A stretch of 42,612 nt of DNA from contig CAYHTR010000002.1 of assembly GCA_964359745.1 (NCBI GenBank), forward strand, positions 1 to 42,612, given 5' to 3'. The stretch is from JANLHG01 sp964359745 (lineage in GTDB: Bacteria > Patescibacteriota > Minisyncoccia > Phycocordibacterales > PALSA-1337). The stretch's first letter is position 1. The number at the start of each line of letters is the position of its first letter. The position numbers and the translations under genes were made by a program. Shown in pieces: positions 23,102 through 31,392 of the stretch. The notes below the pieces were generated by a model, which made no database searches, had not been told where the DNA came from, and was given only the letters and a program-made list of their open reading frames with translations.

Positions 23102-24649
23102 TTAACTTTTTACAGCCAATTCCGCCGCACCGGACTGCCAGCGGTGTCCTGCACTCGCTTCAATCCGCGAACGAATGTACTCTTTTGAATTTGCGTAACC
23201 CCACCCCCAATCCCGAAGTTCGACGATCTTTTCTGGAGCCACAGCGGTGTTTTTCATCACCGCATGCTTCCAATTTAAAAGATCTGAGTCAAAATCACGA
23301 CTGAGATGACCATTGGCAATCGCATATTCAAACAATTTTGAGCCCGGAAATGGAATAGGAATGAAAAATGTGCAATACGGAGCGCCGGCTTCGACGATCT
23401 CTTTGCCCATTTCAATACTATTTCTGATTTCATCTTCCGTTTCGTCCGGAAACCCAATCATCATGTTGATCGGCGAAACAATACCGAGTTCCGCCGCGAT
23501 TTTCACCAAGTCAAAAATATCGAGTCGATCGTGATGCAATTTACCCGTCGCATATTTGTTTAGAATACGCTGATTGGCAGATTCCACCGGAAACACAATT
23601 TGGTCAAAACCAGAATCCCGCAAAAGTGCAAGGTAGTCCTTGTCAATTACGAGACGATTTCCTTCGCGTTTCTGTAGATGGACTAAGTTGACCCCGTTTA
23701 TTGCTCCGATGGTGAATCCCATAGCACGCATTCTAGTGAAAATCTCCACTATGCGTGCTTTGTTTGCGAGAAGCGAATCATCTTCAAAGAAGAGCTTTGT
23801 AACGCCCAACTTTTTCAAACGACTGACTTCTTCCATAACCCTCTCAATTGACTTGAGACGCAAAGAGCCAATACCCCCACTATCTCCTTCTCTTTCTTTT
23901 TCAGTAGAGATATGACAATACCAACACTTGAACGGACATCCTCGTGACGTCGCAATTGGAGCATATCTGCCCGGATTAATGGACAGAACGGCATGGCTTG
24001 AACTGATTCCGTCATAGTGTTTGAACGGCAATTTTTCCCAAGCAGGAAAAGGTAAACCGTCCAAGTCTTGATAGACATCTTCAGGAACAAGCGGTTTACG
24101 GATTATTTTTCCGTCTCGCATTGTTATGACCCCGGAAACTTCCGCAAGGTCTTCTCCCTTAAGCCAAGCATGTATCATATTGACCATTATCCGTTCTCCT
24201 TCTGTCGAACAGATAGCATCAATGTTGCCGTGTTTCAAAAGGCGTTCTGGCATATTTCGAGCATTCACTCCGCCCGAAAGCACCAAAATATCCCGAGAAA
24301 TGGCTTTTACTGTTGCCGCCACTTCAAGGACAATTCTGATTTGCGGGGTAAAGTTTGAGCTTATTCCCACAATGTTATAATTACCATTCGCAACAAAATC
24401 ACGAATACTTTCAATCGTCATACCAATTCGGACCAAGCCATTGGCTTGCATCTCGCTTCGATAAAACGTTTCCTTCAGATTTGAATCTTCAGGACCAACT
24501 GAGGCATCGAGGATATCTGTTTCATATCCCGCCTTTTCTAGAGCTCCAGCCAGATAAATCGGTCCCAAAGAACCGTCTGGCCGAGGCGTCTCGATTGACA
24601 TAAGCTGATTTGGTGGGTATATCAGCAATACTTTTGGTTGTTTCTTCAT
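23102..24649 (-). CDS. B12-binding-domain radical SAM protein
   Basis: The 515-aa protein has an N-terminal cobalamin-binding-like Rossmann domain (about 1-150; LLIYPPNQ, LVLSGGVNARNMPERLL) without the base-off DxHxxG motif. A radical SAM barrel follows with SRGCPFKCWYC (Cys 238, 242, 245; CxxxCxxC) and FFEDDSLLANKARI. Class-B-type radical SAM methyltransferases and tailoring enzymes share this layout; the substrate is unknown. GC is about 40-45% in sampled lines against about 30% nearby. It starts 26 nt after the nucleotidyltransferase stop, with a modest GAAAGG site, and ends with a strong terminator. It may be read through from that gene or be an acquired unit. Confidence 0.84.
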   Translation of the reverse strand: MKKQPKVLLIYPPNQLMSIETPRPDGSLGPIYLAGALEKAGYETDILDASVGPEDSNLKETFYRSEMQANGLVRIGMTIESIRDFVANGNYNIVGISSNFTPQIRIVLEVAATVKAISRDILVLSGGVNARNMPERLLKHGNIDAICSTEGERIMVNMIHAWLKGEDLAEVSGVITMRDGKIIRKPLVPEDVYQDLDGLPFPAWEKLPFKHYDGISSSHAVLSINPGRYAPIATSRGCPFKCWYCHISTEKEREGDSGGIGSLRLKSIERVMEEVSRLKKLGVTKLFFEDDSLLANKARIVEIFTRMRAMGFTIGAINGVNLVHLQKREGNRLVIDKDYLALLRDSGFDQIVFPVESANQRILNKYATGKLHHDRLDIFDLVKIAAELGIVSPINMMIGFPDETEDEIRNSIEMGKEIVEAGAPYCTFFIPIPFPGSKLFEYAIANGHLSRDFDSDLLNWKHAVMKNTAVAPEKIVELRDWGWGYANSKEYIRSRIEASAGHRWQSGAAELAVKS

Positions 24650-24675
24650 TTAAAGACCTTTCTAAAGCCAGAATA

Positions 24676-25356
24676 TCACAAGATATTAAATTTTGCGACA
24701 TCTTCTGCTGTTGAAAGAGAAACATCTGGAATACCAAGCACTGCATAAACATCATTATCTTTTAAAAATTGTCCCAACATTGAAGTTAAATAATACTCTC
24801 CTTTATTATGAAGCCACGGCTTATATTTAAAAATACTGTCATCTACAAGCATTACACTTCCAGCAGAAATAAATGGAGGTTTAGAACCGCCTCTTTTTTC
24901 CGAAACTTTTATTATTTTACCGGATTTATCAAGTTTAACCACACCAGTAGGAATGGAATAAGTAAAAGAATGACAAACCCAACTATATTCATTTTTTAGA
25001 CAAAGCTTTATTTCCTCTTTTGTTGTAAAAGCGTCGCCGTAAACAACAAAAAATCTCTCTTTATTATTGTTTTTAAAAAGATGTTTAGTCTTGAGAAGAG
25101 CATCTGCTGTGCCTAACGGTTTTTCTTGTTCAACATAAGTAATAGAATGATTGAGATATTTTTTTTTAAGATGATTTTTTATTTGTTCGCCTTTATATCC
25201 AATTACTATAATAAATTCATTTACAATTTTTGGAAAAGAATCAATAATGTGTTCAATAAAAGGTTTTCCACGAACTAAAACAAGTGGTTTTGGAATTTCA
25301 TCGGTAAGTGGAGCCATACGAACACCTTTTCCTGCGGCAAGTATTACAGCTTTCAT
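24676..25356 (-). CDS. hddC: Sugar-1-phosphate nucleotidyltransferase (HddC/RmlA-like)
   Basis: The 226-aa protein has the nucleotidyltransferase signature ILAAGKGVRMAPLTDEIPKPLV (residues 5-26, in two parts ILAAGKGVRMAP and LTDEIPKPLV). FIIVIGYKGEQIKNHL, EQEKPLGTADALL and FVVYGDAFT with the metal-binding Asp follow. It forms NDP-sugars. With GmhA-, GmhB- and HddA-like genes nearby, an HddC role (GDP-heptose synthesis) is the best guess. RmlA- or ManC-like specificity cannot be excluded by sequence alone. A promoter TTGCAT-17-TAGTAT ends 6 nt before the ATG. Confidence 0.78.
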   Translation of the reverse strand: MKAVILAAGKGVRMAPLTDEIPKPLVLVRGKPFIEHIIDSFPKIVNEFIIVIGYKGEQIKNHLKKKYLNHSITYVEQEKPLGTADALLKTKHLFKNNNKERFFVVYGDAFTTKEEIKLCLKNEYSWVCHSFTYSIPTGVVKLDKSGKIIKVSEKRGGSKPPFISAGSVMLVDDSIFKYKPWLHNKGEYYLTSMLGQFLKDNDVYAVLGIPDVSLSTAEDVAKFNIL

Positions 25357-25362
25357 ATTCCA

Positions 25363-25391
25363 ATACTACACAAACAATAATAAATATGCAA
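25363..25391 (-). promoter_or_regulatory. Promoter of the nucleotidyltransferase gene
   Basis: TTGCAT (25391-25386), 17-nt spacer, TAGTAT (25368-25363), 6 nt before ATG 25356. It has the same -35, spacing and start distance as the gmhA promoter. Confidence 0.62.
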
Positions 25392-25403
25392 CAATAAAGA
25401 CCT

Positions 25404-26192
25404 ATGCCAATAGGTTCATTTTTATCTCATTTTCATCAAGTAAAATTAAGTACTGCTGATGAAAAAGAATATAATATGGTTATTAATCCAATTGTAAAAA
25501 TTGGGCTTCTAATTATTGGTATTCCTCATATTGGTCTTAGAATGCGTATATTACTTATCAAAAAGATTGCAAAAAAACTGTCAAAAAATACTTTAGTGTT
25601 AGATGCCGGATGCGGTTATGGCGTATTATCCTTTGAATTAGCAAAACTTGGTTTATCAATTGAATCTATTGATTTTGATTCAAATAGAATTAAACAAGTA
25701 ACTGATATGACTAAGGATTTTCCAAAACTTGGCAAATATATAAATCCGCATACAGGATCAGTTTTAGAAATAAATTGTCCAGATAAAAAATTTGACCTAA
25801 CCATATGCTCCGAAGTAATTGAACATTTAAAACAAGATGGCCAAGCGGTAAAAGAATTATCTAGAGTGACAAAATCTGGCGGATTAGTTGTTATTTCTGT
25901 ACCTACCGATTCTCCACGAAATTTTGTAGAATTTCGCAAATTAGGGCACGAACGACCTGGTTATAGTAAAAAAATGCTTGAAGATTTAGCCGATAAAAAT
26001 AATTTAAAATTAATAAAATATATTCCTTACGAATTTACTATAGGTCGCATTTCAGCACGTCTTAATCTTGCATTAAAATATCCTCCCTTAATAGCTCTTT
26101 TATTTTATCCTTTTTATATTATTTCTTTTCTTGATTTTTTAATTCCAATGGGAGAAGCCAATGCTAGTGTCACTATATTCAAAAAAAATTAA
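25404..26192 (+). CDS. Class I SAM-dependent methyltransferase
   Basis: The 262-aa protein has SAM motif I LVLDAGCGYGVLSFELAKLG, an acidic residue in SIDFDSNRI, motif IV FDLTICSEVIEHLKQDG and GGLVVISVPTDSPRNF. A hydrophobic segment near 222-245 may touch the membrane, as in UbiE/COQ5-like and lipid or glycan methyltransferases. It stands alone on the plus strand between divergent and convergent neighbours, overlapping the next membrane protein gene by 4 bp at the 3' end. The acceptor is unknown. Confidence 0.78.
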   Translation: MPIGSFLSHFHQVKLSTADEKEYNMVINPIVKIGLLIIGIPHIGLRMRILLIKKIAKKLSKNTLVLDAGCGYGVLSFELAKLGLSIESIDFDSNRIKQVTDMTKDFPKLGKYINPHTGSVLEINCPDKKFDLTICSEVIEHLKQDGQAVKELSRVTKSGGLVVISVPTDSPRNFVEFRKLGHERPGYSKKMLEDLADKNNLKLIKYIPYEFTIGRISARLNLALKYPPLIALLFYPFYIISFLDFLIPMGEANASVTIFKKN

Positions 26193-27925
26193 TTTATTTT
26201 GTATATAGCAAAGTTTTCATCATCATAAACCCGTGTGAAATGCGGAAGTAAATCTGGTCTAAATGCTGATGGATATTTTTTATCTTTTATTGCGTAATTA
26301 ACATTAAACTTTTTTAATTCTGTTTCGATATTTTTCTTTATATCATTACGATATTTATTATATAAATTAACAAAATATTCTTCGCCTTTAAAAGAAACTG
26401 TGTCCTTCAATTCTCCACAATTTACGCCAAAAAAATCAAGTTTAAAAAACTTACATAACGTCACGGCTCGATTATGTGTCTTATATTGGTGAACTGCATT
26501 CCCCACACCAGCAAAATCCCTGTATTGATTTTCTATATCCTTCAAACTTAAATTATTAAAATAACTATAGACTAAATATCTTTCTTCTAACTCTTTATTA
26601 GACAAAAGATGTAAATGGCTGGTACCAGGTGTAAAAAGAAGGTAATGTTTTGTCATAACTGGTATATAACGCACAAGATAATCTGAATCGGTCCAAATAA
26701 CCGACTGCTTTTTTTCATTCATTTCAAGCCATTTCAACGGCGGAGCATATTTTTGAAGATATAAACTCTGTGATTTTAACTCATCTACTACTGAAAAATA
26801 AATACTGTATTCACTAAAATACTTTAACACTCCAAACAACGATATAAAAGAAATTATTATCAAAACAATTTTATATTTCTTTGATAAATTATAAAAATCA
26901 CTTTTGTGTTTATATATAAAAAATAATACCGCTCCAAAAGCGCAGACAAGCCATACAATAATAAATCGTTCTATATGTTGAGAGTTTTCTAATTCTTTGC
27001 CAGTTATAATATTACTTGTTGAAGCAATAATCATTGCAAAACCTGAAAAAACAAATAGTAAATAAGCATTATTAGTCCAACGTTTTGTTATATACAACAA
27101 AAATAACATTGCAAAAACCCAAAAACCAGAATAAAAGACGTTTGAAGCAAGTAAATGAGTATTTACCAATCCAATGCGTTGCATAGATTCCCAATAAAAA
27201 GGATGGTTAACTTGTTTTATACTATAAATAAATAATGGCAAAGCTAATAATAGTGAGAAAAAAATAACAAAACAAATGCGTTTAGCTTTTATTTTGTCAT
27301 GCATAATGAAAAAAGTAATCATACTAATAAACATGGTCACAAAAGTAATCTGCCAAAGGTATGTATAAATATAAAAAGAAAAAGTAGTTGCTAAAATTAA
27401 AACAAAAGTATTTTTTTTGTTTTCGGGATTTTTTAACCAATTAGCAAAAGCAAAAAGAAAAAAAGAAAAAAATGGAAAAACAATTTGCATTGATACAGCT
27501 CGCATCATAAGAGAATAAACGCATAAATATGCAAATACTGCGATTACGCTACTCACTTCTTTTGATATATCTAATCGTTTAAGAAAAAGAAATAAAAAAA
27601 AGACAAATATAATAGACCAAAAAATCGTATCAAAAATGATAGTCGAGGTAAATGATAATCCAAAAAATAAAGGTACGGCTGCCACCCAATCAGAAACAAA
27701 AAATGCTGGTGCTATTTCTTTGTTATGTTCAAGTAAAAAGGGGTTACCGATAAATGGATTACCATCTTTAACTTCGTGCGTTCTAGCATAATAATAGACA
27801 CTATCGTTATATCCAGGTGTCACATCTTGCCACACTGTATTAACAGTCAAATATACCTCTAGAAGAGGAAATAATAACACTACAAAGAATATAGTTAAAG
27901 AAATATATGGAATTATTTTTTTCAT
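26189..27925 (-). CDS. Large polytopic membrane protein, GT-C-like, family not recognised
   Basis: This 578-aa protein has an N-terminal helix, a loop with YYARTHEVKDGNPFIGNPFLLEHNKE, about ten further hydrophobic helices to about residue 385, and a soluble tail containing SVIWTDSDYLVRYIPVMTKHYL. It shares length, layout and the loop pattern with the 12003-13748 protein, so the two look like paralogues. It may be a lipid-carrier-linked sugar transferase or a polymerase-like protein; I see no decisive catalytic motif. It overlaps the upstream methyltransferase gene by 4 bp. Confidence 0.7.
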   Translation of the reverse strand: MKKIIPYISLTIFFVVLLFPLLEVYLTVNTVWQDVTPGYNDSVYYYARTHEVKDGNPFIGNPFLLEHNKEIAPAFFVSDWVAAVPLFFGLSFTSTIIFDTIFWSIIFVFFLFLFLKRLDISKEVSSVIAVFAYLCVYSLMMRAVSMQIVFPFFSFFLFAFANWLKNPENKKNTFVLILATTFSFYIYTYLWQITFVTMFISMITFFIMHDKIKAKRICFVIFFSLLLALPLFIYSIKQVNHPFYWESMQRIGLVNTHLLASNVFYSGFWVFAMLFLLYITKRWTNNAYLLFVFSGFAMIIASTSNIITGKELENSQHIERFIIVWLVCAFGAVLFFIYKHKSDFYNLSKKYKIVLIIISFISLFGVLKYFSEYSIYFSVVDELKSQSLYLQKYAPPLKWLEMNEKKQSVIWTDSDYLVRYIPVMTKHYLLFTPGTSHLHLLSNKELEERYLVYSYFNNLSLKDIENQYRDFAGVGNAVHQYKTHNRAVTLCKFFKLDFFGVNCGELKDTVSFKGEEYFVNLYNKYRNDIKKNIETELKKFNVNYAIKDKKYPSAFRPDLLPHFTRVYDDENFAIYKIN

Positions 27926-28776
27926 TTTTTTACAGCAATAATAAAAATATTATCACGAGTATTAATAGGAAGTGAAATATTAGAAAATATCTTTTTACTA
28001 AAAAAATTAGAAAGTTTTTTCCAAAATGACAACTTTTGCCACATATATAGCATTTTAAAAATATATTGAAGTGTGAAATGTTTGCCGACTTTCATTTTTT
28101 TAATAACTTTAAAACCATTTTTTTCAAGTAAAGTGGTGAGATTAATAGAATTAAAATAATAAAGATGTTCAGGAGGAACAATGAGATGCCATTTTTTGCC
28201 AAAAATTTTAGCAATAATACTTCCTGTATCTGGAGTATTTATTACAATAATACCACCCTTTTTTAAAATTTTTGAAGCAGTTTTTATTTCTACAAGTGGA
28301 TTGGGGAAATGTTCAATTACATCAAATATAGTAATCACATCATATGATTCTGGTAAAAAATCACCGGAAGAAAGTGTGCCTGTTTTTACATCAAAACCTT
28401 TAGCTCTTGCGCTAGATGCAGCAAAATCAGATAATTCTATTCCTGTCGCATTCCAATCTCTTTTTTTGGCAATATTAATAAAAAAACCTGTTGCTGCACC
28501 CACATCAAGTAATTTTCCTCTATTTGGAATAATTTTTTCAATAATTTCTAAATACTTTATGAAAGTGGGAACCATTGGTTCCTTATCAGAATCATAATCT
28601 ATGTAACCAAAAGTTTTCTTAGCTCCACAAAAATAATCATCAGAATAAATTGTGGCTGTATCTGTTTTCATTGGATACACAAATAAAAGTTTGCAATTAT
28701 TACAACAAAAAATATCGCAATTATTTTTGCGTATAAAAAAAGAAATTTTATCAGAATTACAAATTATACAATTCAT
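27922..28776 (-). CDS. Zn-ribbon class I SAM methyltransferase
   Basis: The 284-aa protein starts with a four-Cys knuckle (CIIC at 3 and CNNC near 25). A SAM domain follows with LLDVGAATGFFINIAKKRDW, the aspartate/glutamate in TGIELSDFAA, and DVITIFDVIEHFPNPLVEI. It has the same domain order as the 4957-5901 protein. It sits in a minus-strand operon with a DPM1-like GT2 (1-nt gap) and the large membrane protein (4-bp overlap). The acceptor is unknown. Confidence 0.82.
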   Translation of the reverse strand: MNCIICNSDKISFFIRKNNCDIFCCNNCKLLFVYPMKTDTATIYSDDYFCGAKKTFGYIDYDSDKEPMVPTFIKYLEIIEKIIPNRGKLLDVGAATGFFINIAKKRDWNATGIELSDFAASSARAKGFDVKTGTLSSGDFLPESYDVITIFDVIEHFPNPLVEIKTASKILKKGGIIVINTPDTGSIIAKIFGKKWHLIVPPEHLYYFNSINLTTLLEKNGFKVIKKMKVGKHFTLQYIFKMLYMWQKLSFWKKLSNFFSKKIFSNISLPINTRDNIFIIAVKK

Positions 28777-28777
28777 A

Positions 28778-29485
28778 TCATTTTTTAAATCTCATTTTCC
28801 ATGGTGCAATAATACCCTCAGCAATAATATGGCTTGATAATTTTGATTCGCCCTGTCGTCTATTTTTAAATATAATAGGCACTTCTTTAAATCTAGCCCC
28901 TTTTTTCCATAAAATATATTTTAATTCCATCATGAAAGCATACCCTGACACATCAAAATCTTTAATATTTATTTGATCAAGTAATCCTTTACGAATGAGC
29001 ATAAAACCGGCAGTAGAATCTCTGGCAGACATACCCGTAATTATTCTGCAATAAAAATTACCCATTTTACTTAAAACTCTTCTCCAAAGTTCCCATCCTT
29101 CTGTACCTGAATCTTTTCCACCTATATAACGCGAACCAACAACCACATCATAATTAGGTGCAATTTCAAACATTTTTGGTAAATATTTCGGATCGTGAGA
29201 AAAATCAGCATCCATTATCACCACATATTCAATACTAGAATCATTTGCTAATTCGCTAAAAGCATTCAAATATGCCTTACCTAAACCCTCTTTTCTAGCA
29301 CGCGAAAGAAGCGAAACATTTTTATGTTCAATCATAATATTTTTAACTTCGTTTGCAGTACCATCTGGAGAATTATCATCTACTACCAAAATACTAACAT
29401 TTGGCATATATTTAAAAATCTCTTTTATAAGAGGTCTTATATTTTCTTTTTCATTGTAAGTGGGAACAATGATCACATTCTTCAT
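28778..29485 (-). CDS. Polyprenol monophosphomannose synthase-like GT2 (DPM1-like)
   Basis: The 235-aa protein matches the single-domain DPM1 family: VIIVPTYNEKENI, ILVVDDNSPDGT, YVVIMDADFSHDP (DAD metal/nucleotide motif), VGSRYIGG and STAGFMLIRKGLL. It transfers mannose or a similar sugar to polyprenyl phosphate, making the donor used by GT-C enzymes. ATG 29485 is chosen because homology starts there and it forms a 4-bp ATGA overlap with the upstream GT4 stop. Confidence 0.87.
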   Translation of the reverse strand: MKNVIIVPTYNEKENIRPLIKEIFKYMPNVSILVVDDNSPDGTANEVKNIMIEHKNVSLLSRARKEGLGKAYLNAFSELANDSSIEYVVIMDADFSHDPKYLPKMFEIAPNYDVVVGSRYIGGKDSGTEGWELWRRVLSKMGNFYCRIITGMSARDSTAGFMLIRKGLLDQINIKDFDVSGYAFMMELKYILWKKGARFKEVPIIFKNRRQGESKLSSHIIAEGIIAPWKMRFKK

Positions 29486-30564
29486 AATTTTATAAAATTT
29501 AAAATATTTTTCGCTCTTTTTCCCCAAGTATACTCTTTAACATCTTCAAGTGCCTGTTTAGCAATTGTATCAGAAAGTGATAGATTGTTAAAAAGAACTT
29601 TTATTGCTTCAGTAAAAGCTGAACTTGTATTAGATTTTACAAATAAACAATTTTTTTCTGAAAGCACCTCTCGAAAAGATGGCATATCAGATGCAATAAT
29701 AGGCCTACCACTAGCCATATATTCAAACATTTTAAGTGGTGACGTGTAATGTCTAGAAATATCTTCATTTGAATTTCCCGTAAGAATCAAAACATCTGCT
29801 GATTTTAACCATAGAGGAATTTTGGTGTATGGCTGAAAACCAGGAAAAAATTCTTTATCATTATTTTCTCCTTTTATATTACCAACAAAAACAACAAGAT
29901 AATCATTAGATAATTCCTTACTTACATTATCCAACACTGACAATCCTTTCCAGTGAATATCCGAGCCGGTATACATAATAATTTTCTTATTTGGCAAATT
30001 AAGCTTTTTTCTTGCCTCTTCTTTTGTTATCTGAATATTAAAATCTTCAAAAGGAACACCGTCTGGCGCAACAAAAATTTTTTCTTTTGAAATACCAACT
30101 TCAATCAGTTTGTTTTTTATAGCATTTGTAATAACTACTAAACATTTAGCTTTTCGCCAAATTATAATATATTTTCTTTTAATAATTTTAGGTAGGTTGT
30201 GAAGTTCAAGTATAAATGAATTAAAAAAAAGATATGTAAGTGGTTCGCGTGTATATAGTAAATCCGTATGTTTGAAAAAAAGATAAAATCTCGCCAAAAT
30301 AAAAAAACTAATTAATCTTAACCAATAAACAATAGCTTTATCACTACCTTTTCCAATATCAATACAAGGTATTTTCGTTATTTTAAAATTTTTCTGAACA
30401 CCGTAATAAACATACGGATTATCATTAATTCCGGTATAACGATTCGGCACAACAAGTTCAACATCAAAACCAGAAAAGGCAAACGCTTCACACATTTTCA
30501 TTACCTGAATAGAATGCGCCCAATCAATTGGAATGCCAATGTTTGCTAAATAAACAAGTTTCAT
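29482..30564 (-). CDS. Glycosyltransferase family 4 protein
   Basis: This 360-aa GT-B protein has an N-terminal domain with ANIGIPIDWAHSIQVMKMCEAF and a C-terminal domain with KKIIMYTGSDIHWKGLSVL. The retaining motif is in YTSPLKMFEYMASGRPIIASDMPSFREVL. It probably adds one sugar during glycan assembly. It overlaps the DPM1-like gene by 4 bp and lies 9 nt after the unknown 272-aa gene. Confidence 0.85.
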   Translation of the reverse strand: MKLVYLANIGIPIDWAHSIQVMKMCEAFAFSGFDVELVVPNRYTGINDNPYVYYGVQKNFKITKIPCIDIGKGSDKAIVYWLRLISFFILARFYLFFKHTDLLYTREPLTYLFFNSFILELHNLPKIIKRKYIIIWRKAKCLVVITNAIKNKLIEVGISKEKIFVAPDGVPFEDFNIQITKEEARKKLNLPNKKIIMYTGSDIHWKGLSVLDNVSKELSNDYLVVFVGNIKGENNDKEFFPGFQPYTKIPLWLKSADVLILTGNSNEDISRHYTSPLKMFEYMASGRPIIASDMPSFREVLSEKNCLFVKSNTSSAFTEAIKVLFNNLSLSDTIAKQALEDVKEYTWGKRAKNILNFIKL

Positions 30565-30573
30565 ATATTAATA

Positions 30574-31392
30574 TTATTTTTTATATATTTTTTCAACCAT
30601 ATCTAATCCCTTTTCTTCTTCGGCAATATTACTTTTCTCGGTTTTAAAAATATACCCCCTCTCTCCTTCGAGACAATATTTACTCATACGATAAAAAGGT
30701 GACAAAGATTTTACTTTATTCAAAAGATTATTTTTTATAATTAAATCTCGAAGAGGTTTGTCGTTTTGATTCCAATCACCTAATTCCGTCATATCCATTG
30801 TTGTGGTAAATTGACCTTCACGCGTAAGAATTGTTCGAGATAAATCAAACGAACCGCCAAGTTTATCCATCATCTCTCTAGTAAAAAATTCAAATGAACC
30901 GCGAAGACCAAATGGTTTTGGAAGCATCAACCATTGACGCAATCGTCTTTGAGCATTACCTGTTGAGTTTGTTAAAATAAGCCAATCTTCTTGAGGCAAA
31001 ATATCTTCAAACATTTTATCAGTCAAAATAAAATTGTCGTCGTGAGTTATGAGTAGTTTATCGTATTGTTTATAATCATTTTTTTCTAACCATTGATTTG
31101 TATTGCCAAAATCTCCCATAGTATTCGGCTCTAATGAATATTTCCATCCCAATGCTTCTATTTCTGTAACAGTAGCGACTTTACGATACATAATGCGGTC
31201 ATATAGCTCTCGTCGCATATATCCTAAATTAGCCAGTGTTTCCTTTTTTTCTTCAATAGCATAAGAAGGGTCTCTATGCGAAACCACAAACATATCAACT
31301 TCCCAACCATTAGGTTTTTTTTGCTTAGCTATTTGTTCAAAAAAATGTATGGGAAAGTGCCACCCTCCCGCTATGACTGCCAATTTTTTCAT
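30574..31392 (-). CDS. Unknown protein, possible GT-A-like glycosyltransferase
   Basis: The 272-aa protein begins with KKLAVIAGGWHFPIHFF. It contains DKLLITHDDNFILTDKMFEDILP, where HDDN could serve as a DXD-like nucleotide-sugar site, and EDWLILTNSTGNAQRRLRQW. No family is recognised with confidence. It overlaps the upstream aminotransferase gene by 4 bp and precedes the GT4. That context, plus the acidic motif after a hydrophobic strand, suggests a sugar transferase; a sugar-modifying enzyme is equally possible. Confidence 0.6.
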   Translation of the reverse strand: MKKLAVIAGGWHFPIHFFEQIAKQKKPNGWEVDMFVVSHRDPSYAIEEKKETLANLGYMRRELYDRIMYRKVATVTEIEALGWKYSLEPNTMGDFGNTNQWLEKNDYKQYDKLLITHDDNFILTDKMFEDILPQEDWLILTNSTGNAQRRLRQWLMLPKPFGLRGSFEFFTREMMDKLGGSFDLSRTILTREGQFTTTMDMTELGDWNQNDKPLRDLIIKNNLLNKVKSLSPFYRMSKYCLEGERGYIFKTEKSNIAEEEKGLDMVEKIYKK

